Assembly: GCF_019704135.1 (NCBI RefSeq)
Contig: NZ_AP024355.1
Coordinates: 4,471,034 to 4,535,033, forward strand
Direction of reading: 5' to 3'
DNA from: Desulfuromonas versatilis
GTDB lineage: Bacteria > Desulfobacterota > Desulfuromonadia > Desulfuromonadales > NIT-T3
DNA length: 64,000 nucleotides
Below the pieces are notes generated by a model. The model saw only the letters and a list, made by a program, of their open reading frames with translations. It ran no database searches and was not told where the DNA came from. A program made the position numbers and the translations under genes. This document shows, one piece after another, positions 16,661 to 26,500 of this stretch. Each line of letters begins with the position of its first letter. The first letter of the stretch is position 1.

Positions 16661-17468
16661 ATCGTGCGGACTGTCAATCAACGTGAGATCAAGCTGCTAT
16701 TGCTTACTGATTCAACCGCTCCAGGACATCTTACAAATTTTCTAACATAGAAACCTTTTGTCTTCTATTAGTTTCCTTAACGTCCTATCCTGGAATTCGA
16801 TGTCAATACTATGGCACTACAATTTTTTTATTTGGGAGCTAGCATTTTTTTCTATTTGTAGAAATCGTTTTTCGCTTTTTAAAATTTTTCTGCATAAACC
16901 AAAGGCAATTTCACCAGACATTGACTAGATCACAAAAAGAAACTTCCTAAAAAGCAGATAAATATATTGAGAAACACTTTCACGTCACTTGAGTTAAAAT
17001 TCACTGTCATCCCTTGACATTTTTTGGTAATTATTCTACCCTTGTTTTTTTTGGCTCCTGGCAAGCAAACAAACAAGCCATTCCCCCCTGCAGGAAAAGG
17101 TTTTTATCACGAATCTAAACTGAAAAACTCCGCCTCGTTCAACGAAAACACTCCGGGTCTATCGGCTTGATTCAGCCATCGACGGACCGGGGCCTGATCC
17201 GGTGATCCGCCAGAGATTTTAAATCCGGATCGGCACCGAACTCCGCAGCGAAAACCCCTCAAAGGGGATTGAGACCGCACCCAAGGCCCTCGGGCCTTAC
17301 CCTCTTCCCAGCCTGCCCCTCGAGGGGCAGACTGTCTCGACCCGAGCCGCATTCAAATCCAGGCAATGTGTTTTCTACTCCGGGGATCTGCAGTCCGCAG
17401 AAGGGGAATATTTTTTTCAGCAGGGTGGGCAGGAGATATCCGCCCGGGCCCTGCCGAAAGGATTCATC
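16661..17468. other. 808-bp intergenic region upstream of proVWX: AT-rich half and hairpin-rich half
   Basis: Positions 16680-17110 are strongly AT-rich with many A/T runs, unlike the GC-rich surroundings. They contain TTGACA at 17014-17019 and TTGACT at 16921-16926 without clear -10 partners. Positions 17110-17460 return to high GC and carry several palindromes, including CTGCCCCTCGAGGGGCAG near 17311-17328, CCCCTCAAAGGGG near 17257, and CTGCAGTCCGCAG near 17389. A long, structured leader for the osmoprotectant operon or a bent-DNA promoter is plausible. I see no convincing ORF. Confidence 0.5.
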
Positions 17469-18680
17469 ATGTCCGTGAAAATTAAAATTGAAAACCTCTA
17501 CAAGGTGTTCGGGCCGCAACCGAAAACCGCACTGAAAATGCTCAAAGAAGGTCTGGACAAGGAGGAGATCCACCAACGCACCGGCATGACCATAGGCGTG
17601 CAGGACGCCAGCTTCGAAGTCAACACCGGTGAAATTTTCGTCGTCATGGGCCTCTCCGGCTCGGGCAAATCGACGCTGGTGCGCATGCTCAACCGCCTCA
17701 TCGAACCAACCTCCGGCCACGTCTACGTGGATGGCCAGGACGTGGCGACCATGAACGATGAAGACCTGGTCAAACTGCGCCGCAAGACTATCAGCATGGT
17801 GTTTCAGTCCTTCGCCCTGATGCCGCACATGAGCGTTCTGGAAAACGCGGCCTTCGGCCTCGAGATGGCCGGGGTCGACAAGCAGAGCCGCAATGAACGG
17901 GCCATGCAGGCCCTCGAACAGGTCGGTCTCGAGGGGTATCACAACAGCCGCCCCGACGAACTCTCCGGGGGCATGCAGCAGCGCGTCGGCCTGGCCCGGG
18001 GGCTGGCCGTCGACCCCGACGTGCTGCTGATGGACGAGGCCTTCTCGGCCCTCGATCCGCTGATCCGCACCGAAATGCAGGACGAGTTGCTCAAGCTGCA
18101 GGCCAAGCACAAGCGCACCATCGTTTTTATCTCCCACGATCTCGACGAGGCGATGCGCATCGGCGACCGCATCGCCATCATGGAAGGGGGCCGGGTGGTT
18201 CAGGTCGGCACCCCCGAAGAGATTCTGCAGAACCCTGCCGACGATTACGTGCGCGCCTTCTTCCGCGGGGTCGACCCGACCAACATCCTCACCGTCGGCG
18301 ATATCGCCCGCCAGACCCAGGTGACGGTCATCCGCCATACCGGCGAAGGCCCCCGGGCCGCCCTGCAGCGGCTGATCAGCCACGACCGGGAGTACGGCTA
18401 CGTGCTCGACACCGACCGCCGGTTCATGGGCATCGTCTCCACCGATACCCTGAAAAATCTCATCGACAGCGGCGGCGGCAAGGATATTTCCCCGGCCTTT
18501 ATCGGCGAGGCCCGGGCCGCCCAGGCCGGTGATTCGATGCAGGACATCCTGCCCGAAGTCACCGCCCGCCCCTGGCCGATCCCGGTGCTCGGGGAGGAGG
18601 GCAAATACCTCGGCGTGATCTCCAAAAACCAGTTCCTGCGCACCCTGCAGCGCAATCATCTCGAAGAGCAGCAGGCCTGA
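17469..18680 (+). CDS. proV: glycine betaine/proline ABC transporter ATPase ProV
   Basis: This 403-aa cytoplasmic ATPase has Walker A GLSGSGKST (near 60), a Q-loop (VFQSFALMPH), signature LSGGMQQRVGLARGL, Walker B VLLMDEAFSALDP and the switch His in FISHDLDEA. The C-terminal third contains two CBS-like segments (about 290-390), characteristic of ProV/OpuAA, where they sense ionic strength. It is the first gene of proVWX. A 38-bp gap separates it from proW. AAGGA precedes the start. Confidence 0.95.
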   Translation: MSVKIKIENLYKVFGPQPKTALKMLKEGLDKEEIHQRTGMTIGVQDASFEVNTGEIFVVMGLSGSGKSTLVRMLNRLIEPTSGHVYVDGQDVATMNDEDLVKLRRKTISMVFQSFALMPHMSVLENAAFGLEMAGVDKQSRNERAMQALEQVGLEGYHNSRPDELSGGMQQRVGLARGLAVDPDVLLMDEAFSALDPLIRTEMQDELLKLQAKHKRTIVFISHDLDEAMRIGDRIAIMEGGRVVQVGTPEEILQNPADDYVRAFFRGVDPTNILTVGDIARQTQVTVIRHTGEGPRAALQRLISHDREYGYVLDTDRRFMGIVSTDTLKNLIDSGGGKDISPAFIGEARAAQAGDSMQDILPEVTARPWPIPVLGEEGKYLGVISKNQFLRTLQRNHLEEQQA

Positions 18681-18718
18681 CCGAAGCTGCCGTTTCAGAA
18701 TTTTGAGGAATATCCAGA

Positions 18719-19555
18719 ATGCGTATATTTGACTTTGACGAAAGAACCATCCCCCTCGACGACTGGATTCAGAACGGGGTCGACTGGCTGGTCGCCAACT
18801 ACCGGGACCTGTTCCAGGTCATCAAGGTCCCCGTCGAGAAAACCCTCGAGGGGCTCGAGTGGTTTTTCACCTTTCTGCCGCCGAGCCTAGTGATGCTGGT
18901 TTTCGCCTTCCTCGCCTGGCGCTACGCCGGCAAACGGGTCACCGTCTTTACCCTGCTGACCCTGCTGCTGGTCGGCTTCCTCGGGCTGTGGGAAGACACC
19001 ATGATCACCCTTTCGATGGTGATCTGCTCGGTGCTGTTCTGCGCCATCTTCGGCATCCCCCTCGGCATCTGCGCCGGGCGCAGCGACCGCTTCGAAATGA
19101 TCCTGAGGCCGTTTCTCGACGCCATGCAGACCACCCCGGCCTTCGTCTACCTGGTGCCGGTGGTCATGTTGTTCAGCATCGGCACCGTCTCCGGGGTGCT
19201 GGCGACCATCGTTTTCGCCCTGCCGCCGCTGATCCGCCTGACCAGCCTCGGCATCCGCCAGGTACATCCCGAACTGGTCGAAGCGGCGCTGGCCTTCGGC
19301 GCCACCCGCTGGCAGGTGCTGCGCAAGGTGCAGTTTCCCCTGGCCCTGCCTTCGGTGATGGCGGGGCTGAACCAGACCATCATGATGTCCCTGTCGATGG
19401 TGGTCATTGCCGCGCTGATCGGCGCCGGCGGCCTCGGGGGGCCGGTGGTCCAGGGCCTCAACACCCTGGAGATCGGCCTGGCCACCATCGGCGGCCTGAG
19501 CATCGTGCTGCTGGCCATGGTGCTCGACCGCATCACCCAGGGATTCGGCAAATAA
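18719..19555 (+). CDS. proW: glycine betaine/proline ABC transporter permease ProW
   Basis: This 278-aa inner-membrane permease has an N-terminal amphipathic segment (FDERTIPLDDWIQNGVDWLV) and about six transmembrane helices. The EAA coupling motif is EAALAFGATRWQVLRKVQFPLA, followed by MMSLSMVVIAALIGAGGLG. It forms the channel with ProV and receives substrate from ProX. It is shorter than E. coli ProW because it lacks most of the long N-terminal tail. Spacing to proX is about 50 bp. Confidence 0.95.
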   Translation: MRIFDFDERTIPLDDWIQNGVDWLVANYRDLFQVIKVPVEKTLEGLEWFFTFLPPSLVMLVFAFLAWRYAGKRVTVFTLLTLLLVGFLGLWEDTMITLSMVICSVLFCAIFGIPLGICAGRSDRFEMILRPFLDAMQTTPAFVYLVPVVMLFSIGTVSGVLATIVFALPPLIRLTSLGIRQVHPELVEAALAFGATRWQVLRKVQFPLALPSVMAGLNQTIMMSLSMVVIAALIGAGGLGGPVVQGLNTLEIGLATIGGLSIVLLAMVLDRITQGFGK

Positions 19556-19604
19556 ATCCCTGAATCCACCTGCACCCATCACTCACCCGATAAGGAGAAT
19601 CGAC

Positions 19605-20636
19605 ATGAAAAAAACGTTACTGAGCTTTTTGGCCCTCGGCCTGGTAGCCGCCCTGGCCATCCCCGCCGTGGCTGCCGAAGACCGCCCCGGCAAGGGTGTT
19701 ACCGTGAAACCCGGCCGTGCCACCTGGAACACCGGCTTCTTCCAGGAAGCCCTGGTGCGTAAAGGCCTCGAAGAGCTCGGCTACAAGGTCAAACGCCCCA
19801 AGGACCTGGCCAACCCGATCTTCTACCAGTCCCTGGCCCTGGGCGATCTCGATTACTGGACCAACGGCTGGTTTCCGACTCACAACAACCAGTTGCCGAA
19901 AAATTTCTACGACAAGGCCGACAGCTACGGCTACGTGGTCAAGGCCGGCGGCCTGCAGGGTTATCTGGTCTCGAAAAAGGACGCGGAAAAATTCAACATC
20001 CAGTCCCTCGACGACTTCAAGCGCCCCGAGGTCAAGCAGGCCTTCGACCAGAACGGCGACGGTAAGGCCGACCTGGTCGCCTGCCCTGCCGGTTGGGGCT
20101 GCGAGAAGGTCATCGGCCACCACATGGAAGCCTATGAACTGGGCGATCACATCAACCCGATCAAGGCCGCCTATTCGGCCAGCATGGCCCAGGCCCTGGC
20201 GAGCTATCAGAACGACAAGCCGGTGTTTTTCTACACCTGGGCTCCCAACTGGACGGTCTTCAAGTTCAAGCCCGCCGAAGACGTGGTCTGGATCAACGTC
20301 CCCGAGATCAAGCCCATGGAGGCTCAGGCCGACTCCGTCGAGCGCATGACCGTCGCCGACGTCGAGGGTGCGGTCAGCAACCCGGTCAAGCTCGGCTTCG
20401 TAGTCAGCGACATCCGCATCGTCGCCAACAAGAAATTCGCCGAAGCCAACCCCGCCGCCAAACGCTTTTTCGAGGTCTTCACCCTGCCGCTGGCGGACAT
20501 CAACGAGCAGAACACCAAGATGCAGCAGGGCGAAGATTCCAAAAAGGACATCGAGCGCCACGTCGAGGCGTGGATCGCCAAGAACCAGGAAAAATGGAAC
20601 GGCTGGCTGGAGGAAGCCCGTAAGGCGGCTAAATAA
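19605..20636 (+). CDS. proX: glycine betaine/proline-binding periplasmic protein ProX
   Basis: This 343-aa OpuAC-type substrate-binding protein has a signal peptide (KKTLLSFLALGLVAALAIPAVAA). Aromatic residues such as W in TWNTGFF, LDYWTNGWFP and CPAGWGCEKV would form the cage for the trimethylammonium group. The C-terminus has the family-typical helix of charged residues. AAGGAG precedes the start. It completes the ProVWX osmoprotectant importer, and a strong terminator follows. Confidence 0.95.
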   Translation: MKKTLLSFLALGLVAALAIPAVAAEDRPGKGVTVKPGRATWNTGFFQEALVRKGLEELGYKVKRPKDLANPIFYQSLALGDLDYWTNGWFPTHNNQLPKNFYDKADSYGYVVKAGGLQGYLVSKKDAEKFNIQSLDDFKRPEVKQAFDQNGDGKADLVACPAGWGCEKVIGHHMEAYELGDHINPIKAAYSASMAQALASYQNDKPVFFYTWAPNWTVFKFKPAEDVVWINVPEIKPMEAQADSVERMTVADVEGAVSNPVKLGFVVSDIRIVANKKFAEANPAAKRFFEVFTLPLADINEQNTKMQQGEDSKKDIERHVEAWIAKNQEKWNGWLEEARKAAK

Positions 20637-20656
20637 GTCTGCCCGTTTCTAAAAGT

Positions 20657-20705
20657 AAAGGCTCCATGCCCCAGGGGAAACCTGTAGGCATGGAGCCTTT
20701 TTTTT
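20657..20705. terminator. intrinsic terminator between proX and pepF
   Basis: Stem AAAGGCTCCATGCC/GGCATGGAGCCTTT with a small internal hairpin, followed by a run of eight T on the plus strand. The A-run at its 5' side could also serve the convergent pepF gene. Confidence 0.92.
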
Positions 20706-20740
20706 CTGTACAACCGGGATGCAGCGCTCGAAGAACTCCC

Positions 20741-22540
20741 CTAACCCGCCTCCACCAGCGCCCGCAGTTCCTTAAGCAACCCTTCCACGAAATCATACCC
20801 CTTCTGCCAGAAGTCGGGATCGGCCAGGTCGATGCCGAAGGGTTTGAGCAGTTCGGCGGGGGGCTGGCTCCCCCCCTTGGCGAGCAGCTCGAGGTAGCGG
20901 GGGACGAAGGGCGCGCCCTCCTCCAGGTATTTCTGATAAAGGGCCAGCACCAGCAGCTCGCCGAAGACGTAGGAGTAGCAGTAGAAACGGCTGTGGATGA
21001 AGTGGCTGATGTAGCTCCACCCCCAGCGGTAGGGTTCGATCATCTCCACGGCATCGCCGAACAGCCTGGCGTTCTCGCTCCACCACAGCTCGCAGTACTC
21101 CTCGGGCGAGAGCAGACCCGCCGCACGCTTTTTGTGGGCGGCCAGCTCGAAGCGGGTCAACACGTTCTGACGGAAGGTGGTGGCAATGATGTCCTCGAGC
21201 TTGGCGCAGAGCAGCTCGATCTTGACCCGCGGGTCGCTCTCGCGGTCGAGCAGGTGCCGGGTGAGGAGCATTTCCCCGAAAACGCTGGCGGTTTCGGCGA
21301 AGGGGAGCGGCGCGTGATACTGGAACAGGTTCTGCCCCTGGGACAGGGCGTAATGGACCCCGTGGCCAAGCTCGTGGGCCAGAGTCGCCACGTCGCGCAG
21401 GTTGCCGGTGTAGTTGAGCAGCACGTAGGGGGCCTGGCCGGGGAGCATCCCCATGCAGAAGGCCCCGCCCCCCTTGCCCGGTTTGGGCAGGGCGTCGATA
21501 CGCCGCTCGGTGAAAAAGGCCCCGGCCTCCTCGGCCAGGCGGGGGGAGAAGCCCCCGAAGGCCTCGAGCACCAGGGCTTTCGCCTCGGCATAGGGAATCT
21601 GTCGGCTCTGCCCCCCCAGCGGGGCGTAGAGGTCGGTGTTTTTCATCCGCTCCCGCCCGAGCAACTGGCGCTTGAGGGCGAAGTATTCCTGGGCCAGGGA
21701 GTAGTTGGCCTCGGTAACCTGCATCATCCGCTCGACCATCGCCGGCTCGGTTTCGCTGGAGAGGTGGGTCGGGGTCATGATGTCGGGGTAACGGCGCAAC
21801 TCGACCTCCTTGGCGTGGTCGAGCAGGATGTTGTTGAAGCAGGAGCTGAGCACCAGCGCGTTTTCGGCGTGCCGCCCGAGGAAGGTGGCGAAGGCCCCCT
21901 CGCGCACCTCGCCCTCGGGGTGGTGCAGCAGCGCCAGCAGCTCCTCGCCGGTGACCTCGCGGGGTTCCTCCTCGCCGGGCATGGCGAAGCGGAAACGGAG
22001 CGAGGCGGTCAACTCCTCGAAAAGCTGGACGAAGGCTTCGCGGCCGGTCAACTCCTTGCGCTTGAGGACCTGCTCGACCTCTTCGCTGAGGGTGTAGGGG
22101 GCGTGGGCGCGCATCTGGTTGAGATAATGCGCGTAGCGGGCGACCTCGGGGTCCTTGAGCAGACAGAGGTAACGTTCGTTGTCGAGCTGCAGCAGCTCCA
22201 GCTCGAAGAACAGCAGCTGTTCGCTGGCGGCGCTCCAGGCCTCGCGGGCGCGGGCCAGCAGCGCCTTGTGGGCCGGCGGGGAGCTGTCGGCGGCAAACAG
22301 CAGCTGGGCGTACAGGTAGGGTTTTAGCCCCTGCTTCTGCAGAGCCTCGTAGCGCTGCAAAACGGCTACCAGCAGCTCGGGGGAGAGCTGGTCCGAGGCG
22401 ATGCGGCCGCGAAAATCGTGGCGGAAACGCCCGGCCTGGGCCTGGCCCTGCTTCAGGTCGGCCTCCCAGCGGGGGTCATCGGGTCCGCTGTAGAGGGCAG
22501 AGAGCTCCCAGCGAAGCTCCCGATCGGTTTGTTCTGTCAT
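20741..22540 (-). CDS. pepF: oligoendopeptidase F, M3 family
   Basis: This 599-aa zinc metallopeptidase has the gluzincin motif HELGH (in TLAHELGHGVHYAL) and downstream Glu in PFAETASVFGEML. The C-terminal YSYVFGELLVLALYQKY segment is typical of M3 oligopeptidases. It cleaves short peptides in the cytosol; no signal peptide is present. I chose ATG 22540, which gives MTEQTDRELRWELSALY and has AAGGAG 6 nt upstream. The frame open to 22624 lacks a ribosome-binding site. It is divergent from the NADH dehydrogenase gene. Confidence 0.93.
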   Translation of the reverse strand: MTEQTDRELRWELSALYSGPDDPRWEADLKQGQAQAGRFRHDFRGRIASDQLSPELLVAVLQRYEALQKQGLKPYLYAQLLFAADSSPPAHKALLARAREAWSAASEQLLFFELELLQLDNERYLCLLKDPEVARYAHYLNQMRAHAPYTLSEEVEQVLKRKELTGREAFVQLFEELTASLRFRFAMPGEEEPREVTGEELLALLHHPEGEVREGAFATFLGRHAENALVLSSCFNNILLDHAKEVELRRYPDIMTPTHLSSETEPAMVERMMQVTEANYSLAQEYFALKRQLLGRERMKNTDLYAPLGGQSRQIPYAEAKALVLEAFGGFSPRLAEEAGAFFTERRIDALPKPGKGGGAFCMGMLPGQAPYVLLNYTGNLRDVATLAHELGHGVHYALSQGQNLFQYHAPLPFAETASVFGEMLLTRHLLDRESDPRVKIELLCAKLEDIIATTFRQNVLTRFELAAHKKRAAGLLSPEEYCELWWSENARLFGDAVEMIEPYRWGWSYISHFIHSRFYCYSYVFGELLVLALYQKYLEEGAPFVPRYLELLAKGGSQPPAELLKPFGIDLADPDFWQKGYDFVEGLLKELRALVEAG

Positions 22541-22686
22541 GAGTACTCCTTGGGTCGGCAGATGGCAGAAGGGAAAAGTAGCGAGCCGGGGCAGCCCTGT
22601 CAATCCCAAAGGATTCCCGGGCATGGCGCGGGAGGCCCCGGGTTGCGAACCCGAGCCCTACGAAGGGAAAAATCACCCTGAGCGGT

Positions 22687-22713
22687 TTGACCGCTCGCCC
22701 GTTGGGGTAGAAT
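22687..22713 (+). promoter_or_regulatory. candidate promoter of the NADH dehydrogenase gene
   Basis: TTGACC (22687-22692) and TAGAAT (22708-22713) are separated by 15 bp, about 38 bp before the start codon. Both boxes match 5 of 6 consensus bases, but the spacer is short. Confidence 0.45.
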
Positions 22714-22751
22714 AGGAATTACGCCAATTGCCAACCCCTCGGGAGTCTGCC

Positions 22752-24101
22752 ATGTCCGAAATTCCCCCAGCCGGCCCCCCGCCCCGGGTGCTCATCGTCG
22801 GCGGCGGCTTCGCCGGCCTCAACGCCGCCAAGGGGCTGGCCGACGCGCCGGTCTCGGTGTTCCTGGTCGATCGCCACAACTACCACCTGTTTCAGCCGCT
22901 GCTCTACCAGGTCGCCACGGCGGTGCTCAGCCCGGCGGAGATCGCCACCCCCATCCGCCACGTGCTTCGCGACCAGCAGAACGTGCGCATCGGCCTGGCC
23001 GAGCTGAACGGGATCGACCTGGCGCGAAAGACCGTCAGCCTGCCCCGCGGGGAAATCGGCTACGACTACCTGATCCTGGCCACCGGCGCCACCCACTCCT
23101 ATTTTGGCCAGGACCAGTGGGAAAAACTGGCCCCCGGGCTCAAGACCATCGACGACGCCCTGGAGATCCGCCGCCGCGTGCTGCTTGCCTACGAGGAGGC
23201 CGAGTGGGAGGAAGATGTCGAATCGCGGCAGGCCAAGCTGACCTTCGTGGTGATCGGCGGGGGGCCGACCGGGGTCGAGATGGCCGGCGCCCTCAAGGAG
23301 ATCGCGGCCAGGTCGGTGCCGCGGGACTTTCGCTTCATCGATACGACCACCGCCCGCGTCATCCTGATCGAAGCCGGCAGGCGCCTGCTCGGCGGGATGC
23401 CCGAGGCGTTGGGGCGGCAGGCTCTGCGGGATCTGCAGGACATGGGGGTGCAGGTGCGACTGGGTTGCCGGGTCACCGGCATCCGCCCCGGGGAGGTCCT
23501 GGTGGCTGAGGAGCGGCTGCCGGCCGAAAACGTCATCTGGGCCGCGGGGGTCCGCGGCTCACCGGTGGCGCGCACCCTGGGGGTTCCCCTGGACGACAAG
23601 GGGCGTGTCCTGGTGGAAGCCGACCTGTCGGTCCCGGGGCACCCGGAGGTGTTCGTGATCGGCGACCTGGCAAGCCTCATCGATCCGCCCAGTGGCCAAC
23701 CAATCCCTGGGGTCGCCCCGGCCGCCATCCAGATGGGTCAGTACGTCGCGCGCATCATCGCAGGAGAAGCCACCGCCGGCAAAGGCCCGCGGCCGCCGTT
23801 CCGGTACCGCGACAAGGGCGCCATGGCGACTATCGGCCGCAACCGGGCCGTCGCTTCTGTAGGGGGGCGCAACTTTTCAGGGGCCTTCGCCTGGCTGCTG
23901 TGGTGCGCCGTGCATATCTGGTCGCTGATCGGCTTCCGGCGGCGGGTCTTTGTGATGTTTTCCTGGCTCTGGTCCTACCTGAGCTTTACCAAGACCGCGC
24001 GGCTGATCACCGGCAATCCCCAGCCCCGGGTCAAGCGCCCCCGCGGGGTCATCCCCACCAGCAGGGACAATGACGCCGAGCAGGACGACTCCCCTCCCTG
24101 A
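22752..24101 (+). CDS. type II NADH:quinone oxidoreductase-like FAD protein
   Basis: This 449-aa FAD/NAD(P) oxidoreductase has an N-terminal dinucleotide motif (VLIVGGGFAGLNAAKGL), the NDH-2 segment HLFQPLLYQVATAVLSP, and a second Rossmann motif (FVVIGGGPTGVEMAGAL). The FAD-binding VFVIGDLA comes near 310, followed by PAAIQMGQYVA. The C-terminus (WLLWCAVHIWSLIGFRRRV) is amphipathic to hydrophobic and would attach it to the membrane. NDH-2 oxidises NADH and reduces quinone without pumping ions, an alternative to the Nuo complex nearby. GGGAG at 22741-22745 supports the start at 22752. Confidence 0.9.
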   Translation: MSEIPPAGPPPRVLIVGGGFAGLNAAKGLADAPVSVFLVDRHNYHLFQPLLYQVATAVLSPAEIATPIRHVLRDQQNVRIGLAELNGIDLARKTVSLPRGEIGYDYLILATGATHSYFGQDQWEKLAPGLKTIDDALEIRRRVLLAYEEAEWEEDVESRQAKLTFVVIGGGPTGVEMAGALKEIAARSVPRDFRFIDTTTARVILIEAGRRLLGGMPEALGRQALRDLQDMGVQVRLGCRVTGIRPGEVLVAEERLPAENVIWAAGVRGSPVARTLGVPLDDKGRVLVEADLSVPGHPEVFVIGDLASLIDPPSGQPIPGVAPAAIQMGQYVARIIAGEATAGKGPRPPFRYRDKGAMATIGRNRAVASVGGRNFSGAFAWLLWCAVHIWSLIGFRRRVFVMFSWLWSYLSFTKTARLITGNPQPRVKRPRGVIPTSRDNDAEQDDSPP

Positions 24102-24124
24102 CGGCTCCGTCGCCACCGCGGTGG

Positions 24125-26500
24125 CTAATCCTGGGACCCTGTGTTTTCCACCCGCAGCGGCTGTCCGGGCGACAGGTTCAGATCCCGGCCCTGATGCTCC
24201 AGCGTCAGCTCTTTGCCCTCAACCAGGGTGTAGACCGCCTGCTCGCGCGTCATCTCCACATCCAGGCGTTGGCCCCGCACCGTGAGCTGGAACCGCAACC
24301 TCTTGAGCTGAGGCGGAAGCCGGGGGTCGAAACTCAGGCTTCCCCGGTGATCGCGCATTCCCGCGAAACCGTAGGTGACCACCATCCAGGTGCCGCCCAT
24401 CGAGGCGATATGGCAGCCGTCCTTGACGTTGCCGCCGATATCCGCCAGATCCATCAGCACCGCATAGCGGGCGTACTTCATGGCCTTCTGCACGTCGCCG
24501 ATTTCGTTGGCCACAATGCTCTGGATGCAGGCCGACAGGGAGGAGTCTCCCGTGGTCAACGGATCGTAGTAATCGAAATTGCGTTTTTTCTGCTCCGGGG
24601 TGAACTCGTTGCCGAGCAGGAACATGGCCAGGACCACATCGGCCTGCTTGATCACCTGGTGCCGGTAGATCACCAGCGGGTGATGGTAAAGCAGCAAGGG
24701 GAAACGCTCGCGCGGGGTCGCCTTGAGGTCCCACACCTCGCGGTCGAGGAAATTGTCGTCCTGGGGGTGAATTCCCGTGGCTTCGTCAAAGGGGATGTAC
24801 ATGGCCGCAGCGGCCTCGCGCCACTGGTCGGGCTCGGCGGAATCGAGACCGGTCCTGTGCACCAGGCTGGCGTAATGCTCCGGATGCCGCTCACTCATGT
24901 GGGCGACCGTTTCGGCGGCGTAGCGCAGGTTCTCCCTGGCCATGAGGTTGGTGTAGGCGTTGTTGTTGACTACCGTGGTGTACTCGTCCGGCCCGGTCAC
25001 CCCGTGGATGCAGAAGCGGCCGTTGTTCCGCCCCGAGAAAAACCCCAGGTCATACCAGAGCCGGGCGGTTTCCACCAGAATCTCGGCCCCTTCGTTGTAC
25101 AGCAAGGCCTTGTCATCGGTAATTTCCACGTACTTGCGCAGGGCATAGACGATGTCGGCGTTGATGTGGTACTGGGCCGTTCCGGCAGCGTAGTAGGCGC
25201 TCGCCTCCTCGCCGTTGATGGTCCGCCAGGGGAACAGGGCCCCTTTCTGGTTGAGCTCCCGGGCCCGTTGCCGGGCCTTTTCCAGCATGCTGTGGCGAAA
25301 CCGCAGCAGATTGCGGGCGATGTGCGGGGCGCTATAGGTCAGAAACGGCAGGACGTAGATTTCCGTGTCCCAGAAGTAATGCCCCTCGTAGGTCTGCCCG
25401 GTCAGCCCCTTGGCGGCTATCCCGGTCCCTTCGGCCCGAGCCGAGGCCTGCAGAATCTGGAACAGGTTCCAGCGCAGCGCCTGCTGGATTTCCCCCATGG
25501 GGCGGTTACTCCCCCCCGGGTCGCCCTCCACCTCCAGGTCGCTGCGCTTCCAGAATTCATCCAGGAAGCGGCGCTGACCATCCAGCAGGGCCCTGAAGCC
25601 CTGCTGCAGGGCGCGGTCCAGGGTCCACTCGGCGCGGGTACACAACTTTTCTGCCGGGATGCTGTCGGAGCTGTGATAGGCGATGAATTTGACCAACTGG
25701 ATCGGGATGCCCGGCTTGGCGTCGACAAAATATGCCACCTTGCCGAAATCCTCCGCGCACTCGGTGCGCCAGGAGTGGGGGCAGTCGGTCTCAAACTGGT
25801 GATCGATGGCGCAGGCCAGGGTCATCCCGCTGTTGCGGGCCTGATGACTCATGACCAGGCGTCTGTCGCGGTGGTAGTGGCGCTGGGGCAAAAGCACCCG
25901 CTGCGCAAAACCCTTGGCCTGGCGCGGGTCCTCAATGCCGGCCTGGTTTGGTTGATCGCCGATCAGTTCGGAGGAGATGACCACCGGCGCTTCGGCGTTG
26001 AGCAGGGTGACCTGGATGGAGACCGCTGCGAGATGCCGGTGTTCGAAGGAAACCAACCGACGCGTTTCGATCAGCACCCGTTTCCCCGAAGGGGTCTCCC
26101 AGAGAAGCTCCCGGTCCAGGGTGCCCGCCTGCATATCCAGGGTCCGCTGATAAAGCTGCAGGCTCGCCTCGGGGAGGTAAAACGGCTCGTCATCCACGTA
26201 GAGGACCACGGTTTTGGCGTCGGTGACGTTGAGCATGGTCTGCCCGGTGCGGGCAAAGCCAAAAGCCCCCTCACTGTAAACCAGGGGCCAGGTTTCATGA
26301 AAACCGTTGAGAAAGGTGCCGCGCTGCGAATAGGGGCGCCCCTCCTCGTAATTGCCCCGCATGCCGAGATAGCCGTTGCCCAGCGAAAAAATCGTCTCGG
26401 TCTGGGCCAGAAATCGCGGATAGAAACTGGTTTCGATAATTTTCCAGGGATTAATCGGATAAACATGGAGCGGCGGATTGAGGGTTTCATGACGTATCAT
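24125..26500 (-). CDS. glycoside hydrolase family 65 disaccharide phosphorylase
   Basis: This 791-aa GH65 enzyme has N-terminal beta-sandwich motifs (SLGNGYLGMRGNYEE), a catalytic (alpha/alpha)6 barrel with GQTYEGHYFWDTEIY, and the general-acid Glu in HGVTGPDEYTTVVNNNAYTN. The phosphate-binding region is near AGTWM-like GGTWMVVTYGFAGM. Such enzymes split maltose, trehalose, kojibiose or nigerose with phosphate to beta-glucose 1-phosphate and glucose; the sequence does not tell me which. Its start overlaps the stop of the beta-phosphoglucomutase gene by 4 nt (ATGA), so product and next enzyme are matched. Confidence 0.92.
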   Translation of the reverse strand: MIRHETLNPPLHVYPINPWKIIETSFYPRFLAQTETIFSLGNGYLGMRGNYEEGRPYSQRGTFLNGFHETWPLVYSEGAFGFARTGQTMLNVTDAKTVVLYVDDEPFYLPEASLQLYQRTLDMQAGTLDRELLWETPSGKRVLIETRRLVSFEHRHLAAVSIQVTLLNAEAPVVISSELIGDQPNQAGIEDPRQAKGFAQRVLLPQRHYHRDRRLVMSHQARNSGMTLACAIDHQFETDCPHSWRTECAEDFGKVAYFVDAKPGIPIQLVKFIAYHSSDSIPAEKLCTRAEWTLDRALQQGFRALLDGQRRFLDEFWKRSDLEVEGDPGGSNRPMGEIQQALRWNLFQILQASARAEGTGIAAKGLTGQTYEGHYFWDTEIYVLPFLTYSAPHIARNLLRFRHSMLEKARQRARELNQKGALFPWRTINGEEASAYYAAGTAQYHINADIVYALRKYVEITDDKALLYNEGAEILVETARLWYDLGFFSGRNNGRFCIHGVTGPDEYTTVVNNNAYTNLMARENLRYAAETVAHMSERHPEHYASLVHRTGLDSAEPDQWREAAAAMYIPFDEATGIHPQDDNFLDREVWDLKATPRERFPLLLYHHPLVIYRHQVIKQADVVLAMFLLGNEFTPEQKKRNFDYYDPLTTGDSSLSACIQSIVANEIGDVQKAMKYARYAVLMDLADIGGNVKDGCHIASMGGTWMVVTYGFAGMRDHRGSLSFDPRLPPQLKRLRFQLTVRGQRLDVEMTREQAVYTLVEGKELTLEHQGRDLNLSPGQPLRVENTGSQD

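Noticed and set aside
17259-18659. 466-codon minus-strand ORF opposite proV
   Set aside because: Shadow of the ABC ATPase gene, with no family motifs.
23860-23885. Another copy of the GTAGGGGCG palindrome inside the NADH dehydrogenase gene
   Set aside because: Only the left arm resembles the element. The bases encode an in-frame segment of the protein and there is no matching right arm.
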